64,000 nucleotides of DNA, from NCBI GenBank assembly GCA_037501455.1, contig CM074860.1, forward strand, positions 36,156,501 to 36,220,500. The letters are read 5' to 3'. Each line of letters starts with the position of its first letter. Position 1 is the stretch's first letter. This DNA comes from Lantana camara (Eukaryota; Streptophyta; Magnoliopsida; Lamiales; Verbenaceae). A program made the position numbers and the translations under genes. Under the pieces are notes generated by a model. That model had not been told where the DNA came from. It did no database searches and saw only the letters and a list, made by a program, of their open reading frames with translations. Positions 54,611-64,000 of this stretch are shown here, piece by piece.

Positions 54611-56387
54611 CAACGTGAAGCATAGCATATGCAAACTTAACCCGATATGTATGAGCTTAATGTTTTCATGATAGCTTGTAATTGAGAGAAGTCCCTCTTC
54701 GTGATGGTGAAAATCGGGATAAGAAGAAAATGGTGCTTTTGAAGACTCGGTTGAAGTTATAGCAAGGAGTTGAGGGCTTAAGCAAAGGGAGAAGATTAGT
54801 ACGACATTACATGAATCTCCTCCTTACCTACTTGATGTACTAGTTTGGAATTCGAGAAGGAAAAATCTCTTCAACGATGGTAATCAAAAGGGTATTGAAG
54901 TAAAGCGAAACCGGGAATAAGTCTCTGAGCTCAATTCCTAGGAAGAGAAATGATTAATTCGCCATTCTATGTACATATTAAGGACAACTAAATGGTGGCA
55001 TATTAGATAGAGATCAATAGATTTTCCTTCCTTAAGTATACAATTATCTGACGAGGGAAAGCCTTATTTGGGAAGCTTGAACGAAATAATTGAGGAAAGA
55101 TTGAAGGTTCTCTTCTTAACAACTCCAAGGGTCTTATCGATAACAACCTTTCTCCTCAATGAGAAAGTTATCATGGATATCGTAGGAAATGAAGGGAATG
55201 GGAATTAAGGAGGAGGAGGAGTTAGGAAGTCGAGAGTTTAATTCCCCGAGTGAGCAAGATGTTGATTCATTATTCAAGGATATTAAAAGGAAAAGAAGGA
55301 CGAGTTAAAGTATGGGAACTTGGAACGGATAGTTCTTGAAGAGGCCAAAGGGAAATGAAAGAGCTATAAGGGATCGAAGAATGATAGAGATTTTGAGGAT
55401 GTAGCCGCTAGGGCATACTACTTAACAATGCCGAAGCGCGTCTCTTTACCGGATCAAAAAATACAAGGGAGAGATGCCGAGAAGCAGGGATTGAACTAAA
55501 CAAGGTTTAGGGATGACTTAAAAGGAGTGGATCGAGAAACTTGAAGACAACCGGAGGTTGTAATATGAGGATTGTCAACCGAGTTTAGGGTGTTTCAAGA
55601 TTAAATGAGATATGGAAGACTTCGGCGGAAAAGAATTGAAACAATCCCTCAAGACAATTAGGGGATTGCAGAAAGGAAAAGCAAATGGCTCCAAGGTAAG
55701 TATCATCAATTAGAGATGTAGTTTGGAGGGAGGAATGAAATTTCCAAGCTAGGGATTCGTTCAGAAAAACCGAAGTCGAGAAATTCGAGTCACGAACTCC
55801 ACAACATCAACCTTGACTCCTTACTCCATCTCCTTATATGAAGGATTTCGAGAAATGGTGAACAGTACGTAAATCATTCATGGCACGTACATCATGCATC
55901 TTTAATTGTTATATTTTTTTGTGTGCTTTACTTGTGCGTGTGTGTTTGTTGTGTGTGTTGCTTGAGTGTGTGGTTTTCTCGGTAAGTTGAGGGTCGTGGT
56001 TACAACGGTCTTCCAGAGCGAGCAGGGAGTGGTGATCTAGTTCTCTAGCAAAGGGACTTCTTGAATTAGAAGGTGCTATTGGTGGAGGTTCGGTAACCAC
56101 GTCATTCGTGTAACACCGAGCTTTTGAGTAGTTAGAATGAATCAAACGATGGGTGTTGAATCAAACTTGGACCCTTCTATCGTGCGAAACATTTTAGTTG
56201 CTCCTAGCACGGATCAAGCGGTGAGGAATTACTGCATCAAGATTTCAAGAAGTGAACAAACCCCTTGTACATGAAGACCTTACCGGGCTAACCCTTGTCG
56301 GGACGTCATGAACCTCGAGCTTGGGTGAATGCGGAAGTTGTTCGAGCTTGAAACTCAAGCAAGCGAACCTGGGGACCAGGTTCTCTT
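54611..56387 (+). other. Non-coding rest of the I internal region
   Basis: No protease, RT, RNase H or integrase motif in any frame. Purine-rich, with many AAGGGA/GAAGG words. A (GT)n-like stretch lies at 55918-55970. Confidence 0.6.
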
Positions 56388-56400
56388 AAGGGGGAGGAGA
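56388..56400 (+). other. Polypurine tract of I
   Basis: AAGGGGGAGGAGA directly before T|TGTGACACC; it mirrors the tract of C. Confidence 0.93.
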
Positions 56401-57130
56401 TTGTGACACCCCATCTCTTCGGCAAGCCAGGTATGACTTAACGAAGGGTTTCTGATGTTTTAATTTCTCGTTTGATTTAATTCATACGTCGATTTAATTG
56501 TTTAGGTGACTTATATGCCCTAATTGTTTAATTTTTATGTTATGATTTCCATATTTAATTCCTATTGCTTGATTTTAATTCCCCAACTTTGTGACTATGT
56601 GACATACTTGAATTATATGACTTATGAACTTGTTTACGTGTTTATTTTTATTCGTTTATACTTGTTTGATTTGGTCGGAGACCATTTCTTTTTTTTTGGG
56701 ATCCGAGGGCCTAACAAGCTTTAGCGCGCCTTGGATTCCGGACGGCATATCTTGAGCTCGGGAATTCGAATTCGAATTTCGGAAGTGGTGCAGGACTCGT
56801 AACAAAGATGTGGAACTAAGGAACCTAACTTTGTAATTTTCTAAGCCCATTTATGCCCCCGTATTTCCTCCGAACCGAACAACACGTGCAGATTACCACT
56901 TTGGAGTATTTTGGGCATAACTCTTTCAATATTCAACATTTTGACTTGATTCTTGGCCCCACATCACCCCAACTTAATACACTACCACCCCCTGTACCCC
57001 CATTCTCGGTCAAGACAAGGAAAGGGAGGAAATTGCAACTTCTTTGGAGAGAAGAAAACCATTCCCGGCACTATTCACCAAGAGAAGGAGTTGAGCTCTA
57101 ATCTCCATTTTTCTCCATCATCTTCAAGAG

Positions 57131-59638
57131 GTAAGTGTACTTTTGGTATCTCCATCCTTGTGTGATCATTTTAAGCCATGAATCTTGAGTTATAACCTAG
57201 TTTTGATATAGATTTGAGCATGATAATGAATAGTAAGGGTTTAAATGTGTATACGAAATTATATGCCAACTCTTGTGTTATTTGTTGATTCCAAGCTAGA
57301 TATATGATCACATGAGCCTCATTAATGGTTATATGAACTGAATTTAGTTGTTGGTTGCATGGTTGTTAAGTTTCCATTTATGTTCTTACGAAGTTTTGCA
57401 AGAAATTGGTTGAAACTCTTCCACATCTTGATCCCTCTTTGTTGTCGGTTGTTGCATGAAGTTTGGGGGCTAGAACTTGCTAGTTTTGTGGCTGTTTTTC
57501 GTGGTTCTTGTGCTGCTTTGCTTCCCCTCCTTTCTCCACCTCAAAACAACCCTGCTGCTGCTCTTTTTCCCACTGTCAACCTCTCCCCGGGCGGGTAGAT
57601 TTTGTGAAGAAAACTCCCCGGGCGGGTACCCTTTATGCAGAAACTTTCTGGACTGTTTTCCCCGGGCGGGTAACTTTTTCCTTGGGATTTACCCGGCCGG
57701 TTACCCCTTTATCCGAACTCCGTTTGACCTGATTTTTGGATACGATCAATATATTTGAGTCTAGAACGGTCTCCAATTGGATTCATCTCAAAATTCATTC
57801 TAGATTGGGAGATATAATCGTTTGATTTTGGTGTCGCCACTTTGCCGAAATTCTGCATTCGTTCAACTTCAAACCTCCGCCATTTTCGACTCCATTCGAA
57901 CTAAAATTGGTGCTACATATCTTTTGAAATCCCTATGTGTCTAGTTTTATTTCCAAGAAACAAAACTTGATTCCCATTTCTCAAACTCAAGTTATTCCCG
58001 ATTTCCTACAACTTGTTTGTTTCGGTAAAACTGTCAGCTTTGGCCTATTTTCACTCGAAGCCCTATTTTTGTGCTTTTATTCCATTTTTCCCGTATCTTC
58101 TCACCTCAATTGTTATCCTAATATGTTTATATGTTGTAATATTTTATGTTTCATTAATTATTTTAAGTTTATGACCTTGTTTGCTAAGTGTAATTTTGAC
58201 ATGAATTCATGATCGATATATGAAACGTTTAATGCATCCTTGCATCTCTTGTTATTTCCTTGAACATCGACCTTATGAATGCATATGGTATGTTAATATA
58301 TGATAAATTATGAGCTTATTTAATATGATATCAGTTTAATTCTTGAATTCGTTATGTGATATTTGATTATTTGCCCGATATGTCTAAGTATGAATATATA
58401 GGACGTGCATTGCATCCATTTTGCATTCTTATGCATCTCCGTGGGTCTAATTGGTTCATGATCGAGTCTAAGTCTTGAGTATATGTTTTTTCATCTTAGA
58501 TTTGGGTTCGGGAGGTGTCGGATCCACCATTTAGCTTCTTCTTGGTCGTCAACGCTCCTCCGCGAGCACTTTTGGTAAAAAGGTGAGATTTCGGTTTGTT
58601 TTCTTTTAGTTAATGCGACCTACGACCCTATATGCTCGTTTTCAAGCCCGCATGCGAATATATACTATATGTATATTAAGTATGTGCTTTATGATATGTT
58701 ATGAATCTTGTTAATTCGATTTAATAAGAATTTTTCTGAAACTATACGTATGGGTGTATATAAGCTTAAAAATGGTTTTGCAACAAGGCTATGCTCCAAA
58801 CCGTGTATCGTCAAGCAAATTATGGATTTCCCTCAGCATGTTATGAATTAGGAAGACACGAAGAGGTACGTGTATACCATATGCCGAGTTGCAAGGTAAG
58901 GTATGTTTCTTAAGTATGAATCGTATGTTTGTAGGTTTCGTGAGTTAGGTATGTTTCTTATGAGTCTTATGTTTCCTTACGAATCTTATGAATCCCTGGG
59001 CCCCGGAGGCCTGAGTAAGGCCGCCCGAGGCGGTGTTGGGCCACCGGGTTAAGCCTGTGCACGTGCTCCTTAATGTACGTTGCGGGATCGCTACCCCACG
59101 TATAGGTATCGAGTTGCACGATGTGGGCCCGTAACCCGCGTTTAGACTTCCGGAGAAGGTGGATGGAATACGGGAATATGAGTCCTATGAATTTTATGTA
59201 TTTATGTTTCATTATGTTTCTTATGAATTCTTTTATTAAGAGGTAAGGTTAACCCGTACTCGCCGGGTAATTTAAGTTTGTTTTATTATGATTGATTATG
59301 AGACGGGATAGGAGAGTTTGTTTTCAATATGAGATTTCTACGCTAAACTATGAATCGATCTGAATATAAGAATCCTTATGAGTTTTAATATGAATCCATA
59401 TGCGTTCTTGAATCTATAAGTCCTTACGAGTTTTCAAACTTAAGAATATATCAATATATGAATAAACACGAGTTCTTTATTTTTTTGGAAAATGGATTTG
59501 GTATATAAAACCCTACCCCGGTTCATAGTCTTTTGTTTAATACGTGCCTTGCTCTATATGTATACGTGTGTGGGTGTGCGTTAGCCCCCTCACTGAGTCA
59601 GTGGACTGACCCTCTCCTTTCAACTTTTCAGTTTGCAG
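57131..59638 (+). other. Predicted intron inside I 3' LTR
   Basis: CAAGAG|GTAAGTGT to CAACTTTTCAGTTTGCAG|GTGG, the best donor and acceptor matches in the window. The same donor is at 43836 in the 5' LTR. Confidence 0.5.
57583..57707 (+). repeat. Palindrome array of I 3' LTR
   Basis: CTCCCCGGGCGGGTAG, CTCCCCGGGCGGGTAC, CCCCGGGCGGGTAA and ACCCGGCCGGTTACC. Confidence 0.8.
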
Positions 59639-60038
59639 GTGGTGGTTCATGCTAGGCGGAGTCGTGGGTCGGTCGAGTCCTAGTCTCCTAGCTCGAGTTG
59701 CATTTTCACTTGCATTCGGTTACACTTTTGTATATGATTTAAATTTGATAATGGAATTATGTATGTATCTTTGAATTCTATTTATGTATTTATATTTCAG
59801 GACAGGCCTCTAGGGATAGTTGAACCCATTTTGTGGATTTATCTTCTTGGATTTTATTATATGCTTCCACTTTCTTAATGTTTTGAGCGCTCTAGTCCTG
59901 TCTTAGCTCCGTCTAGCTTAGCTAGTGTGTGTAGGTTCCCTTTCGCTTAGTCTTGGGCTCATGTATGGATTTCTATTTCATATGTGGGTTCGGGGCTAGG
60001 TGAGGGGGATGTGGTGGCTCGCCACTCCGGGCGCTATA

Positions 60039-60083
60039 AGGTAGCTGTGTACGACCACGGTAAACTGGTGCCCTTTGTTGAGT
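60039..60083 (-). pseudogene. 5' remainder of the LINE RT beyond element I
   Basis: The minus strand reads G-T-S-L-P-W-S-Y-T-A-T and joins S-I-L-I-P-K-K at 43107 once element I and one AGGTA are removed. This confirms I inserted into the LINE. Beyond about 60085 LINE similarity is lost. Confidence 0.75.
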
Positions 60084-60085
60084 GT

Positions 60086-60999
60086 AGAATTCTCATTTAT
60101 TTGAGCAATAATTTGAGTATATTTGATGTCGTTTTATGCATTTACATGTTTATTTTGCTCCGTTTATGTACTTGGTACGAGGGAGTTAAAAAATGGCAAG
60201 AAAATGCGAATTTGGAGCCTAAGTGGTGAAAATGGAGACACATTCGTGTCTCTCTACAAGTACAACCTGAGACACGAAAGATGGCTCTTGGAAGATTAAG
60301 GGAGACACGCCCGTGCCTCCAAGGATTAAGAACATAAAACACACCCGTGTCTCAAGTCAGGCATTTGGATTTCAAGAAAAAAGGGAGACACAGGCAGAAA
60401 CTGAAACACAAGGGTGTTTTAGTACAGGCGATAAGGATTTTCCGAGAGGTGTCTCCCACCATGACGAAATGGTGACACGCCCGTGTCACTTATTAAAATC
60501 GCAAGTACATTTTTATAGAGACACGGGTGTGTGAGGACTTTGTGAAGGAATGAGACACACCCGTGTCTCTTGTCGGCGAGAGTAGTCCTTGGTAACTATT
60601 TGAGGCGTGAGAAATCCTTAATTCGGGGCTCCCTTTTTGAAACTTTTAACCTAGCATCTTGGGAGCGAAACGAGGCAACGTGAAGAGTTATTGGAGGATT
60701 TTGTGAAGAGATAAGGGTTAAATTCTTCAAAACAATTTCATCAATTTTGGTTTATTTTACGCTTTTAGTTATCAAACTAATTCCTCATAGCTTAGAATTT
60801 ATTCGTTTTGATGCTTAATCGTATTTTGTCGAATTTCATGAATGTTTAGGGTTTGGATTTTGAACAATTATTTGATTTCATTAAACATGAGTTTAATTAA
60901 TGCAATTCCTCGAGTTTTTATGAATTTCGAGTCAATTACGCGTGGCTAAATTTCTAGGGCTATGGGAGTGATGGAACGTGCATGCTAAGTGTTTGATAT
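60086..60999 (+). repeat. LTR-like block M with dense GAGACACGCCCGTGTCTC palindromes
   Basis: No ends found. 60235-60570 carries about nine palindromes (GAGACACATTCGTGTCTC, GAGACACGCCCGTGCCTCC, GTGACACGCCCGTGTCAC, GAGACACACCCGTGTCTC and decayed ones). The rest is AT-rich and reads like a plant gypsy LTR leader. It is the host of LTR L. Confidence 0.5.
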
Positions 61000-62354
61000 T
61001 GTAACGCCCCAATTTTCCGGAAGTTCAGGTAAGCACGCCACGTTCGGGTCTTCGGGAGTTGGGGGTTTATTTTAATTATTTTATTCATTTATTTATAATT
61101 TTCATCACATTATATGCATTATATCTTTATGCAATATATGAGTTCCGTGAAAGTGAATTTATGTGAATTAATTGCTAAGGTGATTAAATGCCTTGTGTGG
61201 ACTTACTTGATCATTTATGTAATTATGTGGACTTAATTGTATAACATGATTGGGAGCTATATGATCATTTTCCATGGAATGAAACTTAATTGTATCAATT
61301 CAAATATTCTAAGGACCTAAATGCAAAATGTGATGACTCATGCATATTTTTGCAAGACTTTTATATATCATCTCATCTCTTCCGTTTCATTTCATTTCAT
61401 CAAAAATCCCACACACACACACACTATATTACGGTTTGTACACCAAGAAGGAAGGAAGGAAGATTTCATCATCGCAAGTTTAAATTCAAGGAAGGAAATT
61501 TCATATTTTGGAAGCATCATCATCATACCATCATCTCTTCTCTTCTCTCCTTTCACTCAAGGTAGAATTGAGATTTTATAAGAATTCTTTAAGTGGTGAT
61601 TGAAGTAGGGTTTATGAATTATGTTGTAATTCCTTGGTTACTCATGGTTATAAGCATGTTTAGGTTCATTATAGTTGGAAAGTTTGCATAAATTCTTGAA
61701 TAATATGAAGGTTGGATACTATGGAAATATATGGGTTTGTTGGATGAATTGTTGATAATCTATGCATGTTTCCATGGATTAAATGTTACCTAAATGATGT
61801 CTTTAAGTTATATGCATGATATATTTGCTTTAGAGGGTTTTGGTTGAGTTTTGTTGTGATTTTTGCTCCCCTTCCTTCCCTCCATGAACAAGCCCCTGTT
61901 TTGCACCCTTTTTCTAGCCCAGAAGGGTTACCCGGGCGGGTAAATTTAGTGAGGAAAAGTACCCGGGCGGGTACCTTAGTCCAGAGGGTTTCTGCACTCT
62001 TTTTCCCCGACCAGGTAAATTTTGTCTTGTATTTTCCCCAGCCAGGTAATCCCTCATCCGAACTCCGATTGACCTGATTTTTGAACCCACAGAAACCTTT
62101 TGAAGTCTAGAACAATCACCTCAATATCTTTTTGCATTTGTGATATATTATCAATTCTTTTTGGTATCGCCACTTTACCGACAAACTGCTTTCACCCAAC
62201 TTCAAGCTCACGCCATTTTCTCCTCGCTTTGAATTAGAAAACAAGCCATATATCCTTGGAAAGCCCTATATGTCTAGTTTAATTTCCAATAAAAAAAAAA
62301 AAATCCATTCCAACTTCTACAACTCAAGATATTTCCATTTTCCTACAGCTTGTG
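61000..62354 (+). mobile_element. LTR L, 5' part (interrupted by N)
   Basis: TGTAACGCCCCAATTTTCCGG start. Closely parallels B through the first ~900 bp. (AC)n at 61411-61422, donor-like CAAG|GTAGAATT (61562), palindrome array 61927-62050, then CCGAACTCCGATTGACCTG and GTCTAGAAC as in B and I. Stops at CTACAGCTTGTG where N begins; the rest would lie beyond the window. Confidence 0.85.
61927..62050 (+). repeat. Palindrome array of LTR L (GTACCCGGGCGGGTAC type)
   Basis: TTACCCGGGCGGGTAA, GTACCCGGGCGGGTAC, CCCCGACCAGGTAA and CCCCAGCCAGGTAA. The arms match I (another subfamily) and not B (its closest relative). Confidence 0.8.
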
Positions 62355-64000
62355 TGTAACGCCCCCGTTTTTCTTAGTGTGTATAGCTTGAAGTATGTGT
62401 TTATCAAATTGCGCGAAATACTTATTTATACGTGTTTTACATATTTAAGTTTATTTAAATGTATTAAATGTTAATTATTTTATTTTAATATTATTAATAT
62501 TAAATATATATGTATATATTATTTTAATGATACTAATATTAAATATGTTTATATAATAATAAAAATATATGTTAATTGTGTACGTGTGCATGAAGATTGT
62601 AATGCATGCATTTGTTATTTATATCATAATTATGCATGCATGTTACCTATAAATTATATATGTATTTATTAACTATATTTATATACATATACTCATATAT
62701 ATAAATATGTAAATGTGCACGATTTGTTTAATGTGTTTGCATGAAATCATGCCATCCATTTTAATAAATAATTATGCATGAAATTCAGATTTTATTAGTG
62801 CATGCATGCATTTATATATTCATAATTATATACGTATTAATTTGTTATATTATCTATAATATTATGAATTTTATTGTTTCATTGCGTATGAATGACATTT
62901 ACGTGCCTCGTTTCTATTTAAATTGATACCGGAATTTCGTGCAAATTTAATATGTTGAACTTATACGTGTCTTGTATATGAATATATGTTCGTTTCGTAT
63001 TTTTGAATTCATCTGCATGTGTTTCGGATTTAATTTGAATTTTGGAATCCAAGTCGGGGGCTAACGAGCACTTAGCACACCCTTGGTTCCGTATTTAATA
63101 TCTTGAGCTCGGGAACTCGGATTCGAGTTCCGTCAACTTCGCTGAACTCGTAATGAAAATTCGAGTTTAGTAAACTTAGCCTTATATTTTTCTAACGTCA
63201 TTTGAACCTCCGAAATTCAACTGAAAAATGAGACGGCGATCAAACTGACCTTGTTGCACTACAATGACCATATCTTGCTCAAACCTTGACCAAATTAACT
63301 ATGGTTGGATGCTATGGAACCCTAACTCAACCCTTTATTCATCCATTAACCCCCCAGACCGAGATAACCCTCCCCACTCACTGAAAATATCTCAAACATC
63401 TTCTGCTTCCCAGTCTCTCCCGTAACTCAAGCTTTGCCAAGAGATTCAAGCTCAAATCTCCTTCCAAACCTCCATTAATCCACAAGGTAAGCTTGGATAT
63501 GTTATGTACATACAATATGAGTCATCTTCATTCATTAATCCCCAAATTTGAGCATGATTCTTGAGGTTTTTAGCTGGAATTCGAAGAAATGGATTTGGGA
63601 CAAATTTGTTGATCTCTTTCGTTTCTTGATGTTTTTGATTGATTCCAAGCCTGAAAATGATTGTTTTAACATCCTCTTCTCATTTATGATCATTGATTGC
63701 ATGATAGTTGAGGTATTTTTGAGATAGCAATTTTGGAACTTTGAGAAAACTTCATGTAATGTCACGTATGACAGCTTTGCACGGTTGAGGTCTTTTAGGA
63801 ACTGATATACATGTTGAATTTGTGTTGCTTGGCTGTGTATTTGCTGGCCTAAATGACCTGAACATGTTGGGGATAAATGGGATCAGTTGTGCCCTGTTTT
63901 TACGTGATTATGCCCTGTTTTTGGCCTGGATATGTTGCTGTCAAAACTGCTGCGTTACTCCTTGCCTTTGCTGTCAATTTTCACGGCTTTGTGGGATTTG
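62355..64000 (+). mobile_element. LTR N, 5' part, running off the window
   Basis: TGTAACGCCCCCGTTTTTC start, preceded by TTGTG as candidate target duplication. AT-rich 5' region with TA/CATG words, promoter-upstream box (63101-63132) and donor-like CACAAG|GTAAGC (63487). Same subfamily as C and K by the block GGGGGCTAACGAGCAC...CTTGAGCTCGGG. The 3' end is outside. Confidence 0.8.

Larger units (their letters stand above)
43108..60038 (+). mobile_element. Element I: LTR retrotransposon with Gag-only internal region (composite)
   Basis: Perfect TSD AGGTA (43103-43107 and 60039-60043) inside the LINE RT. Order: 5' LTR (43108-53539, containing J and K), spacer, primer-binding site TGGTATCAGAGCT (53548), internal region (53540-56401), polypurine tract, 3' LTR (56402-60038). 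The last two bases are TA instead of CA. LTR length about 3.64 kb; the 5' and 3' copies differ by about 6% in the first 210 bp by eye. The internal region retains a two-knuckle Gag but no protease, RT or integrase, so it is non-autonomous or strongly deleted. Tekay/Del-type chromovirus is my best guess from LTR length and knuckle spacing. Confidence 0.92.
56402..60038 (+). mobile_element. 3' LTR of I (3637 bp)
   Basis: Uninterrupted copy: TGTGACACCCCATC to GGGCGCTATA. Promoter-upstream box about 56752-56782, donor-like AAGAG|GTAAGT (57131), palindrome array 57583-57707, degraded SL2 (59596-59607), acceptor-like TTTGCAG (59638), GCTAGGCGGA (59651) and GTGAGGGGGATGTGG near the end. It serves as the reference for mapping J and K in the 5' LTR. 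Confidence 0.95.

Overview
The window looks like repeat-packed intergenic DNA of a flowering plant, probably a dicot. I see no intact host gene, rRNA, tRNA or CRISPR array. The evidence is long LTRs with TG...CA ends and 5-bp target-site duplications (TSDs), primer-binding sites of the tRNA-iMet type (TGGTATCAGAGC), a Ty1/copia pol remnant, a plant L1-type LINE with a C-terminal RNase H, a CACTA terminus, a TRIM element and long (TA)n tracts. All coding sequence I recognise is transposon-derived and broken. Species cannot be read from this sequence alone.

Layout. 1-8261: AT-rich DNA with a ~370-bp tandem repeat, split by two solo LTRs, A (469-4123, TSD ATAAA) and B (4733-7490, TSD AATAA). 8262-9176: one end of a CACTA transposon with subterminal palindromes. 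9177-12998: decayed copia element (gag knuckle, RT, RNase H, polypurine tract, start of 3' LTR). 13189-34070: full-length minus-strand LTR element C (TSD CTAGA). C contains the TRIM F, an inverted-repeat DNA transposon, and, inside its 5' LTR, element D (22064-30901, TSD TGCGA), which itself holds solo LTR E (25190-29099, TSD ATCAC). C sits in the remains of element G (5' LTR 34117-37230), and G interrupts partial LTR H (37231-39607), so the nest H>G>C>D>E is five deep. 40359-43107: LINE on the minus strand, cut by plus-strand element I (43108-60038, TSD AGGTA). The 5' LTR of I is itself broken by LTRs J and K. The LINE resumes at 60039. 60086-64000: an LTR-like block M, then LTRs L and N, nested and running out of the window.

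Most of the LTRs (A, B, C, D, G-L, K, N) belong to one broad superfamily: 2.2-3.7 kb, ends TGTRACRCCCC...GGGTGYTACA, a GTGCGGGGGATGTGG motif near the 3' end, and an almost non-coding internal region. Their length and the two-knuckle Gag in I suggest non-autonomous Ty3/gypsy elements of Tekay/Del type (inference). E has related ends but is more distant.

The most interesting signal lies inside these LTRs. Most carry 3-6 short imperfect palindromes with a CGNCCG-like centre, 0.85-1.5 kb from the LTR 5' end. The arms are shared within an LTR but differ between related LTRs. They lie between a conserved AAG|GTAAGT-like donor and a TTGCAG-GCTAGGCGGGA acceptor-like module, together with two hairpins whose stems covary between subfamilies. 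I read this as an undescribed LTR intron/RNA-structure architecture with palindrome cassettes that turn over by concerted change. All comparisons were made by eye.
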